Positions 51,854-60,948 of a DNA stretch of 64,000 nt are shown piece by piece (positions within the stretch are counted from its first letter, which is position 1; each line of letters opens with the position of its first letter). Position numbers and translations under genes: made by a program. The notes below the pieces were generated by a model, which saw only the letters and a list, made by a program, of their open reading frames with translations, ran no database searches and was not told the DNA's origin. This stretch comes from Alcanivorax sp. DP30. GTDB lineage: Bacteria; Pseudomonadota; Gammaproteobacteria; Pseudomonadales; Alcanivoracaceae. The stretch spans positions 622,927-686,926 of the forward strand of contig NZ_WTUY01000002.1 in the NCBI RefSeq assembly GCF_009882945.1, given 5' to 3'.

Positions 51854-53292
51854 GGACAGTCCTCCCCGCTTTCCAGCACCCAGGTATCCTTGGTGCCACC
51901 ACCCTGGGAAGAGTTCACCACCAGGGACCCGGATTTCATGGCCACCCGCGTCAGTCCGCCGGGCACCACTCTGGTATCGTTGCCGCTCAACACAAAGGGC
52001 CGCAGATCAATGTGACGGGGCGCAATGCCCTCTTCTACAAAGATCGGGCAGGAGGACAGGGAAAGCGTGGGTTGGGCGATATAATTACCCGGATTCGCCA
52101 GCAGGCGAGCCCGGAACATGTCGATCTCCGCCTGACTGGCCGCAGGTCCCACCAGCATGCCGTAACCTCCAGCACCGTGAACCTCCTTGACCACCAGCTT
52201 CGGCAATTGATTCAGCACCTCTTTCAGGTCATCAGGCTTTCGGCATTGCCAGGTGGGCACGTTATGCAGAATGGGCTCTTCATCGAGATAGAAACGGATC
52301 ATGTCCGGCACATAGGGATAGATGGACTTGTCATCGCCCACCCCGGTGCCCACCGCGTTGGCCAGCACAACATTACCCTGCCGATACACTGACAAGAGCC
52401 CTGGCACGCCGAGCATGGAATCGGAACGGAACGCCAGCGGATCGAGAAAATCATCATCAATACGCCGATAGATCACATCCACACGCTGCGGCCCGGCCGT
52501 GGTTCGCATATAAACGAAGCCGTCTTTCACAAACAGGTCTGCCCCTTCCACCAGTTCAATACCCATCTGCTGGGCCAGGAAGGCATGCTCGAAGTAGGCA
52601 CTGTTGAACTGTCCCGGCGTCAGCAACACTACCGTGGGGTTGGCGTAACTGGCGCTCTGCTGCAAGGTTTCCAGCAGCAGGCTGGGATAATGCTCCACCG
52701 GCGCCACGGTCTGTTCCGCAAATAGCTCCGGGAAAAGCCGCATCATCATTCGCCGATTTTCGATCATGTAACTCACCCCGGAGGGGGTGCGAAGATTATC
52801 TTCCAGTACATACCAGTCGCCCTCTCCGTCACGGATCAGATCCACGCCACTGATATGGGAATACACCTGATTGTGCAGATCCACATCCTGCATACAGGGC
52901 TGATACTGGCTGTTGCCGAAGATCTGTTCGGCGGGGATGCGACCATCACGGATGATATTCTGGTCGTGGTAGATATCGTGGAGAAAAAGATTGAGCGCGT
53001 TGACGCGCTGGATTGTGCCACGTTCCAGCAAGTCCCATTCGCTGGCAGGGATCACCCGAGGCAGGGTATCAAACGGAATCAGCCGCTCGGTGCCGCTGTC
53101 TTCACCGTAAACATTAAAGGTGATTCCTACCCGATGAAACTGTAGTTCTGCTTCCTTTCGCTTGCGTTGTAACAGGCTTCGGTCCTGTCGCAGCAACCAG
53201 TCATGATAACTCCTGTAGTGAGGCCGCACCCCACCGCCGGGCGCTATCATTTCGTCGAAACCGGACACCGCCGGCAACTTTAATGACCGCAT
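51847..53292 (-). CDS. circularly permuted ATP-grasp protein
   Basis: A 481-residue protein of the DUF404/DUF407 type with a circularly permuted ATP-grasp fold. GVDLIRDGEGDWYVLEDNLR and PSGVSYMIENRRMM hold the nucleotide- and metal-binding residues expected of an amide/peptide ligase. The acceptor and donor are unknown. The ATG at 53292 (AAGGA seven bases upstream) is preferred over 53328. It is the first gene of the cluster, about 180 bp from the divergent decayed FAD gene. Confidence 0.93.
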   Translation of the reverse strand: MRSLKLPAVSGFDEMIAPGGGVRPHYRSYHDWLLRQDRSLLQRKRKEAELQFHRVGITFNVYGEDSGTERLIPFDTLPRVIPASEWDLLERGTIQRVNALNLFLHDIYHDQNIIRDGRIPAEQIFGNSQYQPCMQDVDLHNQVYSHISGVDLIRDGEGDWYVLEDNLRTPSGVSYMIENRRMMMRLFPELFAEQTVAPVEHYPSLLLETLQQSASYANPTVVLLTPGQFNSAYFEHAFLAQQMGIELVEGADLFVKDGFVYMRTTAGPQRVDVIYRRIDDDFLDPLAFRSDSMLGVPGLLSVYRQGNVVLANAVGTGVGDDKSIYPYVPDMIRFYLDEEPILHNVPTWQCRKPDDLKEVLNQLPKLVVKEVHGAGGYGMLVGPAASQAEIDMFRARLLANPGNYIAQPTLSLSSCPIFVEEGIAPRHIDLRPFVLSGNDTRVVPGGLTRVAMKSGSLVVNSSQGGGTKDTWVLESGEDCPC

Positions 53293-53470
53293 GGCGTATT
53301 CCTTGGTCCTGAAGCACACTACAGGCATGCCCCTGTAAGCACTTCAGCAAGTCCTGTGCCAGAATGAGCATAGCGACAATGCCATTTGAGCCGTGGCACG
53401 AACCGCAAAGTTCCAAAACAGGGCATAACCAGATACATGGGGCTGAATACGCCCAAATCCGGGCAGAGAA

Positions 53471-54434
53471 ATGGAATCCGTCGAGACTGTAATCATTGGC
53501 GCCGGTGTGGTCGGCCTGGCACTGGCCAGGGCACTCTCCCCCACCCGTTCGGTGGTGGTGCTGGAACAGGAGGCCCACACCGGCACACACCTCTCTTCAC
53601 GAAACAGCGAAGTCATTCATGCCGGCCTGTATTACCCGCCAGGCTCGCTCAAGGCCCGCCTGTGCCTGCAAGGCAGTCAAATACTGTATCGCTACTGTGA
53701 AAAGACAGGAGTCCCATTTCGACGCTGCGGCAAACTGCTGGTCGCCCAGGCAGGACAGGAAGCACAACTTGAGGCGCTGCATCTCAACGCAAATGCGAAC
53801 GGTGTGGAAGGTCTTGCCTGGTTGCCCCGCACACAATGGCAGCAGGATGAGCCGTGGCTGAATGCCAGCCAAGTGCTGCACAGCCCCCATACCGGTATCA
53901 TCGACAGCCATGGTCTGATGGTGCAACTGCAACGGGACGCGGAACAGAACGGCGCAGTGATCAGCCTGCGGCATCGCGTTAGCACCATTCACTGCGAACC
54001 CCGCCGCTTTACCCTCACTGTAATAGACAGTGAGGGCCAATCCTTTCCGCTGCGTAGTCAACAGCTGATCCTTGCCGGAGATCCACGGCCTCGGCATCCA
54101 TCTCACCGTGGATCTTGCAGGTCAGGCCCGCTTCGGCCCGGATGTGGAATGGATCAGCCACACTCTCCCTCCGGACTATCAGAGCAACAGAGATCGCAAG
54201 GCCGACTTCCTGGACGCTATCCGCCAGTACTGGCCCGATGTGGACGCCACACGCTTACACCCCAGCTACGCAGGCATAAGGCCCAAGCTTTATTACAATG
54301 GCAACCCGTTATCGGATTTCCTGATCCAGGGAGAAGACCATCATGGCCTCAAGGGGATGATCAATCTACTCGGCATAGAGTCGCCGGGACTCACCGCAGC
54401 ACTTGCCATTGCAGAAGACCTGCGGGCGCAATGA
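53471..54434 (+). pseudogene. FAD-dependent oxidoreductase (LhgO-like) with internal deletion and frameshift
   Basis: The first ~202 codons encode an FAD-binding domain (VIIGAGVVGLALARAL, EAHTGTHLSSRNSEVIHAGLYY) like L-2-hydroxyglutarate dehydrogenase/LhgO proteins. The frame then runs into a different sequence after LILA. The C-terminal part (from [16 protein letters not shown] to an end at 54434) continues in the +1 frame. About 45-60 residues usually between these blocks are missing. The junction has CTTGCCGGAG, suggesting a microhomology deletion. Without its middle the protein should be inactive. Confidence 0.85.
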
Positions 54435-54592
54435 GGTTAAAGAAATGTCTGTTGCGGTAGATGCTCATGCTTGCATGGACGATTAACGGCTTGAGCAAAA
54501 AATTGAAAGCGCAAACGCCCAGAGTTCGGGGCAAAATACTTGCAGGCTGCGCCAACCTTTCGTCGAGTTAAACGTTGAGCTTTCCCATTTTC

Positions 54593-55369
54593 CTATCTGT
54601 GGCGCCCCATCACCGCACCCGCCAGGCGAACCACCCAGGTGTCAGGAAGACAGCGCGTCAGCCCTGTCATGAAGCGGTATAGCATTCCAGGAACAACCAC
54701 AGACTGTCCTCTGGCCAGCCCCAGCAAACCGGCCCGCGCCACCGGCTCCACCGGCATCATGGCCTTCTCCAGCGAGGGGTCCATCTTTCCGCGGGCCTTG
54801 CAGGAGAACTCGGTACGGGTGCCTCCCGGACTCAGCGTGGTCACCGTGATGCCGGCGGGCTTGAGTTCTTCGTGCAAGGCCCGACTGAGGGTCTGCACAA
54901 AGGCCTTGCTAGCCGCATAGGTGGCCATGCCGGGAATGGGAAACCACGCCGACACGGAACTGACATTGAGAATCCAGCCCTCCCCACGCTCCACCATGGG
55001 CTGCGCAAACAGTCGAGTCAGAGCCAACAAGGCGCGATCATTCACATCCACCATACCCAGCTGCTCTTCCAGACTCATTGCCAGCAAGGGTTTCTGGAAG
55101 CCGAAGCCGGCGTTATTGATCAGTACATCCACCTTCAGGCCACGGCGGGCCACCTCATCAAACAGCCTTTGCGGCGCAAGGGGATCTGATAGATCCAAGG
55201 TGATCACCTGCACAGACACCTTTGATAGTTCTTCTGCCAACGCATCCAACCGTTCGGTCCGTCGTGCCACCAAAATCAGCTGGCAGCCCAGCGCAGCCAG
55301 CTGGCGCGCCATTTCTGCGCCAATGCCACTGGAGGCCCCGGTAATCAGTGCCGTTTTTCCTGAAAACAT
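54593..55369 (-). CDS. short-chain dehydrogenase/reductase
   Basis: NAD(P)-dependent oxidoreductase of the classical SDR type, 258 residues. It has GASSGIGAEMA (11-21) for the cofactor, NNAG (about 87), the Ser in ILNVSSVSAW and the YAASKAF catalytic Tyr/Lys (about 155). It resembles DltE/YqjQ-like SDRs; the substrate is unknown. A repeat-rich gap lies upstream. The interval 54435-54592 downstream shows nothing. Confidence 0.88.
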   Translation of the reverse strand: MFSGKTALITGASSGIGAEMARQLAALGCQLILVARRTERLDALAEELSKVSVQVITLDLSDPLAPQRLFDEVARRGLKVDVLINNAGFGFQKPLLAMSLEEQLGMVDVNDRALLALTRLFAQPMVERGEGWILNVSSVSAWFPIPGMATYAASKAFVQTLSRALHEELKPAGITVTTLSPGGTRTEFSCKARGKMDPSLEKAMMPVEPVARAGLLGLARGQSVVVPGMLYRFMTGLTRCLPDTWVVRLAGAVMGRHR

Positions 55370-55439
55370 GTTTTCTCCGTTTCAACAACGCCGCAGCAGG
55401 AACGTAGCGTAGCGCAGTAACGCCCAAAGTGCGGCCCTG

Positions 55440-55618
55440 AAAGGGTGAGCGAAGCGAATAACGTGCCTGCACGGGATCCGAGCCTTGGCGAGGAGAAGAA
55501 GTTTCGAGTTGCGAGAGCCCAAACCTCGCGGCCTCCCCTCGTTTTTGATCTTCGAAGCTCGCTTCTGGAACCCTTACCTCGCTTAGGCTCGGATCGCTTG
55601 CAGGCAAGCTCCTACAGC
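55440..55618. repeat. composite inverted repeat of the TCGAGTTGCGAG family plus a REP
   Basis: Left part 55444-55497 (GGTGAGCGAAGCGAATAACG, then CCGAGCCTTGGCGAG) is the inverse of the tail of the element at 14933-14995. The right part 55562-55590 (CTTCTGGAACCCTTACCTCG) repeats that tail directly. The last 25 bases, read backwards, are GTAGGAGCTTGCCTGCAAGC, a REP of the GTAGGAGC kind. The element fills the gap between the SDR gene and etfA. Confidence 0.8.
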
Positions 55619-55705
55619 GGCTTCGTAGAAATCACGTGACACGCGGAGCTTTTCGGCCCCTGCCATTCCAATCAAGCTTGCAGCTTGTAGCTCGTAGCTC
55701 AAAAA

Positions 55706-55736
55706 CAAAAAAACCCGGCACAAGGCCGGGTTTTTT
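55706..55736. terminator. intrinsic terminator after etfA
   Basis: Minus-strand stem AACCCGGC..GCCGGGTT with a 5-base loop and T-runs on either side in both directions (A-run 55706-55713, T-run 55731-55736). It lies 21 bp after the etfA stop. Confidence 0.9.
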
Positions 55737-55757
55737 ATGGTGCGGAAAGCAGGCTTT

Positions 55758-56687
55758 TTACAGCTTGCCGTCCAGCTCCGGTACTGCTTCAAACAGGTCA
55801 GCAACCAGACCGTAATCCGCCACCTGGAAGATCGGGGCTTCTTCGTCCTTGTTGATTGCAACGATGACCTTGGAGTCTTTCATACCGGCCAGATGCTGGA
55901 TGGCACCGGAGATGCCCACAGCAACGTACAGGTTCGGGGCAACGATCTTGCCAGTCTGACCCACCTGCATGTCGTTCGGTACGAAGCCTGCATCAACGGC
56001 AGCACGGGATGCACCCACGCCAGCGCCCAGCTTGTCAGCCAGTTTGTACAGGATTTCGAAGTTCTCGCCGTTACCCATGCCACGACCACCGGAGATCACG
56101 ATCTCGGCAGACGTCAGCTCAGGACGGTCGGACTTGGCCAGCTCTTCGCCCACGAAGGAGGAAGTGCCAGCGTCCTTGGCCACGTCGATGTTCTCAACGG
56201 CAGCAGAACCACCTTCAGCGGCAACGCCGTCGAAGGAAGTACCACGCACGGTGATCACTTTCTTGGCATCGGAGCTCTTCACGGTAGCGATGGCGTTACC
56301 GGCGTAGATCGGACGCTTGAATGTATCTGCGTCGATCACTTCAGAAATCTCGGAAACCTGGGCTACGTCCAGCAGCGCAGCAGCGCGCGGAGCGAAGTTC
56401 TTGCCAGTAGTCGTGGCGGCAGCCAGAACGTGGGTGTAATCGGCAGCCACTTCGGCAACCAGATCACCAACGTTTTCAGCCAGCTGATGCTCGTAGGCAT
56501 CGTTGTCAGCGCACAGTACCTTGGAAACGCCATCGATCTTGGCAGCTTCTTCAGCAACGGCGCCACAGCCCTTACCAGCAACCAGGACGGTGATATCACC
56601 ACCGATAGCCTTGGCAGCAGCAACTACGCTCAGGGTGACCTTGTTGAGCGCGGCGTTATCGTGTTCGGCGTAAACTAATACACTCAT
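55758..56687 (-). CDS. etfA: electron transfer flavoprotein alpha subunit
   Basis: FAD-carrying subunit of ETF, which takes electrons from acyl-CoA dehydrogenases such as FadE. The 309 residues have the C-terminal FAD domain with [12 protein letters not shown] (about 190) and the late block [18 protein letters not shown] (about 270-290). Its ATG shares one base with the etfB stop (TGATG), so the subunits are coupled in translation. Confidence 0.97.
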   Translation of the reverse strand: MSVLVYAEHDNAALNKVTLSVVAAAKAIGGDITVLVAGKGCGAVAEEAAKIDGVSKVLCADNDAYEHQLAENVGDLVAEVAADYTHVLAAATTTGKNFAPRAAALLDVAQVSEISEVIDADTFKRPIYAGNAIATVKSSDAKKVITVRGTSFDGVAAEGGSAAVENIDVAKDAGTSSFVGEELAKSDRPELTSAEIVISGGRGMGNGENFEILYKLADKLGAGVGASRAAVDAGFVPNDMQVGQTGKIVAPNLYVAVGISGAIQHLAGMKDSKVIVAINKDEEAPIFQVADYGLVADLFEAVPELDGKL

Positions 56688-57436
56688 CAGATCACCTTCG
56701 CTTCGTTCTTCAGTTTCTCGACCAGCTCGTCAACGGAGCCAACGATGATGCCAGCCTGACGCTCGGCCGGTGCTTCAACACTTACAGTGGTCACACGCGG
56801 AGTCAGGTCAACGCCCAGATCAGCTGCGGTCTTGGTGTCCAGCGGCTTCTTCTTGGCTTTCATGATGTTCGGCAGAGACGCGTACCGCGGCTCGTTCAGA
56901 CGCAGGTCAGTGGTCACCACCGCCGGCAGGGTCAGCTCTACAGTCTGCAGACCGCCGTCGATTTCACGGGTCACTTTCACTTTGCCATCGGCAACATTCA
57001 CTTCAGAAGCGAAGGTACCCTGCGGCATACCGGTCAGAGCAGCCAGCATCTGGCCAGTCTGGTTGTTGTCACCGTCGATGGCCTGCTTACCCAGAATAAC
57101 CAGCTCAGGCTTCTCTTCATCAACGATGGCCTTCAGCGCCTTGGCAATGCCCAGCGGCTGAACGTCTTCGTCGGTTTCTACCAGGATGGAGCGATCAGCG
57201 CCCAGTGCCATGGCAGTACGCAGCTGTTCCTGAGCGGTCTTGGGACCGATGGAAACGGCAACGATTTCGGTAACCACACCCTTTTCTTTCAGACGCACCG
57301 CTTCTTCTACAGCGATTTCACAAAAGGGATTCATGGCCATTTTAACATTGGCGAGATCAACACCAGTGTTGTCAGCCTTCACGCGAACCTTGACGTTGTA
57401 ATCAACGACCCGCTTGATGGGTACAAGAACCTTCAT
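56687..57436 (-). CDS. etfB: electron transfer flavoprotein beta subunit
   Basis: AMP-binding subunit of ETF, 249 residues, beginning [19 protein letters not shown], with the [19 protein letters not shown] block near 125-145. The ATG at 57436 has AGGATCC upstream; an in-frame ATG at 57484 is not supported. It heads etfBA and sits divergent from etf-QO with a PsrA-like site between them. Confidence 0.97.
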   Translation of the reverse strand: MKVLVPIKRVVDYNVKVRVKADNTGVDLANVKMAMNPFCEIAVEEAVRLKEKGVVTEIVAVSIGPKTAQEQLRTAMALGADRSILVETDEDVQPLGIAKALKAIVDEEKPELVILGKQAIDGDNNQTGQMLAALTGMPQGTFASEVNVADGKVKVTREIDGGLQTVELTLPAVVTTDLRLNEPRYASLPNIMKAKKKPLDTKTAADLGVDLTPRVTTVSVEAPAERQAGIIVGSVDELVEKLKNEAKVI

Positions 57437-57659
57437 AGGATCCTCGGAATGTTCCATTGGGTGACTTGTAGAAGGAGGCGACATGACGCCGTTGCCGGGT
57501 CCACCCCCGCGAAAGAGCCGCTATCTTGAACGCTCGGCCACAGCAGGTCAATAGGCCGAAAATCTGTAAGCAGATGATTTTGCTGCAAATAGGTCACTAC
57601 CGGCGTGACTTCCCGGTCGGCCATTTTCTTGAAAATCAAGCATCTAGCAAGAGATAATC

Positions 57660-57673
57660 CAAACGGTTGTTTG
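57660..57673. promoter_or_regulatory. PsrA-like operator upstream of etfBA
   Basis: CAAACGGTTGTTTG, a perfect dyad CAAAC-N4-GTTTG matching the (G/C)AAAC-N2-4-GTTT(G/C) motif of the fatty-acid-sensing repressor PsrA. It lies 224 bp before etfB and 269 bp before etf-QO. PsrA control of etf genes is known in pseudomonads and relatives. Other dyads in the gap are CTTGAAAATCAAG (57629-57641) and GCTTCT..AGAAGC (57706-57724). Confidence 0.6.
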
Positions 57674-57941
57674 AAAACGTCTCTGATCACGACGCTGTGA
57701 CACCGGCTTCTGCTATATAGAAGCTACCCATCCTGACAGAATCAGCGGTCAGCAGGGTCAATCAGAGAAACCCTGACAGTGGTGCGGATACTTCTATCTC
57801 TATATACTCCGCGCCACCCCAAGTCTGGCCACGGTCGGCTGCTGAGAAAGATTTTCTGCCAGCAAAGAGGTTTCTCCTCTCCAGAACGTCTTTCTCAGTG
57901 GCTTCCGGGCCGAAACGCAATCCGATAGCGAGGAGAAGGCT

Positions 57942-59597
57942 GTGGAACGCGAATCTATGGAAGTCGACGTAGTCATCGTCGGCGCCGGTCCTTCCGGTCT
58001 GGCAACTGCTTGCCGTCTGGGCCAGATCGCCCAGGAAACCGGTCAGGAAATCAGTGTTGTTGTTGTAGAGAAAGGCTCTGAAGTTGGCGCCCATATTCTC
58101 TCTGGTGCGGTCCTCGAGCCGCGCGCCCTGAACGAACTGTTCCCCAACTGGGAAGAGATGGGCGCCCCGGTGAACACCAAGGTAACCGGTGACGAGATCT
58201 TCTACCTGACAGGCCCGGAAAAAGCACAGAAAGTGCCCAACCTGTTCGTTCCCAAGACCATGCACAACGAAGGGAACTACATTATTTCCCTGGGTAACCT
58301 GTGCCGCTGGCTGGGCGAACAGGCTGAAGGTCTTGGCATCGAGATCTTCCCCGGCTTCGCTGCCAACGAGATCCTCTACAACGAAGACGGTTCCGTTAAG
58401 GGTATCGCTACCGGTGATTTCGGTATCGGCCACGATGGCGAGAAGAAAGATAGCTACATGCCGGGCATGGAGCTTCACGCCAAGTACACCATCTTCTCTG
58501 AAGGCTGCCGTGGTCAGCTCGGTAAAGAGCTGATGGAAAAGTACAGCCTGCGTGACGGCACCGATCCGCAGCATTACGGTATCGGCATCAAGGAACTGTG
58601 GGACATCGATCCGGCCAAGCACCAGGAAGGTCTGGTGGTACACACCGCTGGCTGGCCGCTGAGCGAGTCCGGCTCCCCGGGTGGTGCTTTCCTGTACCAC
58701 ATCGAGAACAACCAGGTTGCCCTGGGTCTGATCACCGATCTGGCCTACTCCAACCCGCACGTGTCTCCCTTTGACGAGATGCAGCGCTGGAAAACCAACC
58801 CGGAAATCAAGAAGCATCTGGAAGGCGGCAAGCGCGTTTCCTACGGCGCCCGTGCCATCGCCAAGGGCGGCCTGCAGTCCCTGCCGAAGATGACCTTCCC
58901 GGGTGGTCTGCTGGTAGGCTGTAACGCCGGCACCCTGAACTTCGCCAAGATCAAGGGCACACACACCGCCATGAAGTCCGGCATGATCGCCGCCGAGATT
59001 CTGGCTGAAGCCCTGAAAGGCGGCCGCGGCAGCGATGAGCTGACCGAGTACAAGGAAGCCTTCGACAAGAGCTGGGTTTACGAAGAGCTGCACGCGCAGC
59101 GTAACTTTGGTCCTGCCCAGCACAAGTTCGGCAACTTCATCGGCTCTGCCTTTGCCTTCGTGGACATCAACCTGTTCAACGGCAAGCTGCCGATCACCAT
59201 GCACGACACCACCCCGGACCATGACACCCTGAAGCCGGCGGACCAGTGCAAGAAGATCGACTACCCGAAGCCGGACGGCAAGATCACCTTCGCCAAGCTG
59301 GACAGCGTATTCCTGTCCAACACCAACCACGAAGAAGATCAGCCCTGTCACCTGACGCTGAAGGACCCGAGCGTACCGCTGCAGGTGAACCTGCCCAAGT
59401 GGGACGAGCCGGCCCAGCGTTACTGCCCGGCAGGCGTGTACGAAGTGGTCGAGGACGAGAACACTGGCGACAAGCGTTTCCAGATCAACGCCCAGAACTG
59501 CGTACACTGCAAGACCTGTGACATCAAGGACCCAACCCAGAACATCAACTGGGTGGCGCCGGAAGGTACTGGTGGCCCGAATTACCCGAACATGTAA
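57942..59597 (+). CDS. electron transfer flavoprotein-ubiquinone oxidoreductase
   Basis: Membrane-associated flavo-iron-sulfur protein that passes electrons from EtfAB to ubiquinone. The 551 residues begin with an FAD fold (VIVGAGPSG), and four Cys near the C-terminus (RYCPAGVYE, NCVHCKTCDIKD) bind the 4Fe-4S cluster. The start is GTG at 57942 with GAGGAGAAG upstream; an ATG at 57957 is a close alternative. It is divergent from etfBA, completing the FadE electron path. Confidence 0.97.
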   Translation: MERESMEVDVVIVGAGPSGLATACRLGQIAQETGQEISVVVVEKGSEVGAHILSGAVLEPRALNELFPNWEEMGAPVNTKVTGDEIFYLTGPEKAQKVPNLFVPKTMHNEGNYIISLGNLCRWLGEQAEGLGIEIFPGFAANEILYNEDGSVKGIATGDFGIGHDGEKKDSYMPGMELHAKYTIFSEGCRGQLGKELMEKYSLRDGTDPQHYGIGIKELWDIDPAKHQEGLVVHTAGWPLSESGSPGGAFLYHIENNQVALGLITDLAYSNPHVSPFDEMQRWKTNPEIKKHLEGGKRVSYGARAIAKGGLQSLPKMTFPGGLLVGCNAGTLNFAKIKGTHTAMKSGMIAAEILAEALKGGRGSDELTEYKEAFDKSWVYEELHAQRNFGPAQHKFGNFIGSAFAFVDINLFNGKLPITMHDTTPDHDTLKPADQCKKIDYPKPDGKITFAKLDSVFLSNTNHEEDQPCHLTLKDPSVPLQVNLPKWDEPAQRYCPAGVYEVVEDENTGDKRFQINAQNCVHCKTCDIKDPTQNINWVAPEGTGGPNYPNM

Positions 59598-59621
59598 TTC
59601 GAACCAACCTTCGTGTCACTG

Positions 59622-59649
59622 AAAAGGCGTCCTCCGGGACGCCTTTTTT
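59622..59649 (+). terminator. intrinsic terminator after ETF-QO
   Basis: AAAA, GGCGTCC (59626-59632), 4-base loop, GGACGCC (59637-59643) and TTTTTT. It lies 24 bp after the stop. Confidence 0.92.
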
Positions 59650-59947
59650 ATGATTGATGATTTAGCGGGATACAGACTGCTCCGAGATCTGACGTCACCC
59701 GCAGGAATATTGTCGCAGGAGAGTGCCTGCACGCGAAAAACGCCCCATTTCAATACTGACCTCTTAAACCTTTTTGCCAGAGCCCCGCGAATCCAGGCCA
59801 CACGTCAAAGCCGCTTCCCTCCCTGCCCTTACACTCCACGCTAAACCCGACTGACGAACAAGTTGCTGATACCAGCCCCATGCAATCAGCAAAATTCATG
59901 CACAATCGAACCAAATAGGCACACTTTCCTGTTCTTTCACTGATTTT

Positions 59948-59980
59948 TTGTCATGGGAAACAAATGATTTAATTTGTCTC
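59948..59980 (+). promoter_or_regulatory. promoter with overlapping operator upstream of the MpaB-family gene
   Basis: -35 TTGTCA (59948-59953), 16-bp spacer and -10 TAATTT (59970-59975). An inverted repeat GAAACAAAT-N6-ATTTGTCTC (59957-59980, one mismatch) covers the spacer and -10, as a repressor site would. The gap 59650-59947 shows nothing else clear. Both calls are inferred from sequence only. Confidence 0.55.
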
Positions 59981-60063
59981 ATTGTGTAATGGCGCCTTGC
60001 TGGATAGCATAAATGAAACGAGCGTATGACCGGCAGTTTGCCGGCCTTCGAGGAAGACCAATA

Positions 60064-60948
60064 ATGACTGCACAAGCCACTGCTTTCGATAACAAAACCC
60101 GGCTTGAGCATCAGTGGCCAACACCGCTGACTGCCAAAGAGCTGGACAAGAAATTCCCGGGCATCATGGATCTCACTGTGATCCTGTCGGCTGGTGCCAA
60201 TATCATCATGCAGCTCGCCCTGCCCCAGGTTGGGTATGGTGTTGCGGAGAGCCGCGTGAAAAGTGGCTCCATCATGCATCACCCGCTCAAGCGCACCCGT
60301 ACCACCTTCACCTATCTGGCGGTTGCCATGATGGGCACCAGCGATGAAAAGCTGGCCTATCGCCGTGCGGTAAACGGCGCACATAAACATGTGCATTCCA
60401 CCTCGGAATCTCCGGTGCAATACAATGCCTTCAATCCGGAGCTGCAACTGTGGGTCGCCGCTTGCCTGTATTGGGGGTTTGTGGATACCTACGAAAAAGT
60501 ACATCGGCCTCTGAGCCGCGCCGAACAGGAAGAGCTATATCAACTGTCGCATCCGCTGGGCACCACGCTGCAAGTGCGTCAGGACATGTGGCCAAAAGAC
60601 CTTGAAGCCTTTGAGGAATACTGGGAAAACGGCTTGAAGCAGCTGCATATTGACGACCGTATCCGTGAGTTTCTGATGGTCATTGCGGACCTGAAGTTTC
60701 TCAGCCCAATTACCCGGAAACTGATGGGCAATTTTAACCGGCTGATGACTGCCGGCTTCCTCCCCCCGGAGGTCCGCGAACAGATGCAGCTGGAATGGGA
60801 TGACGACAAGCAGCGCAAGTTCGACCGTAACCTGCGTTTCTTTGGCAAAAGCATGAAGTTTCTACCCCGTCCCATTCGACAGGCGGCCTATATCCTGCCA
60901 TTGCGCGACTTCCGTCGTCGCCTTGCCAAGGGCAAACCCCTGATCTAA
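60064..60948 (+). CDS. oxygenase MpaB family protein (DUF2236)
   Basis: A 294-residue protein of the MpaB/Lcp-like DUF2236 family, with HHPLKRTRTTFTYLAVAMMG, the HKHVHS His cluster (about 110-116) and GFVDTYEKVHRPLS. Related proteins are haem-dependent oxygenases (rubber oxygenase Lcp) or mycophenolic acid pathway enzymes. The substrate here is unknown; oxidation of a hydrocarbon or lipid is plausible given the genome content. The ATG at 60064 has GAGGAAGACC upstream. Confidence 0.83.
   Translation: MTAQATAFDNKTRLEHQWPTPLTAKELDKKFPGIMDLTVILSAGANIIMQLALPQVGYGVAESRVKSGSIMHHPLKRTRTTFTYLAVAMMGTSDEKLAYRRAVNGAHKHVHSTSESPVQYNAFNPELQLWVAACLYWGFVDTYEKVHRPLSRAEQEELYQLSHPLGTTLQVRQDMWPKDLEAFEEYWENGLKQLHIDDRIREFLMVIADLKFLSPITRKLMGNFNRLMTAGFLPPEVREQMQLEWDDDKQRKFDRNLRFFGKSMKFLPRPIRQAAYILPLRDFRRRLAKGKPLI

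Noticed and set aside
57762-59507. 581-codon open frame on the minus strand opposite the ETF-QO gene
   Set aside because: It mirrors the plus-strand gene codon by codon, has no ribosome site or known domain, and is explained by the GC-rich codon use of ETF-QO.
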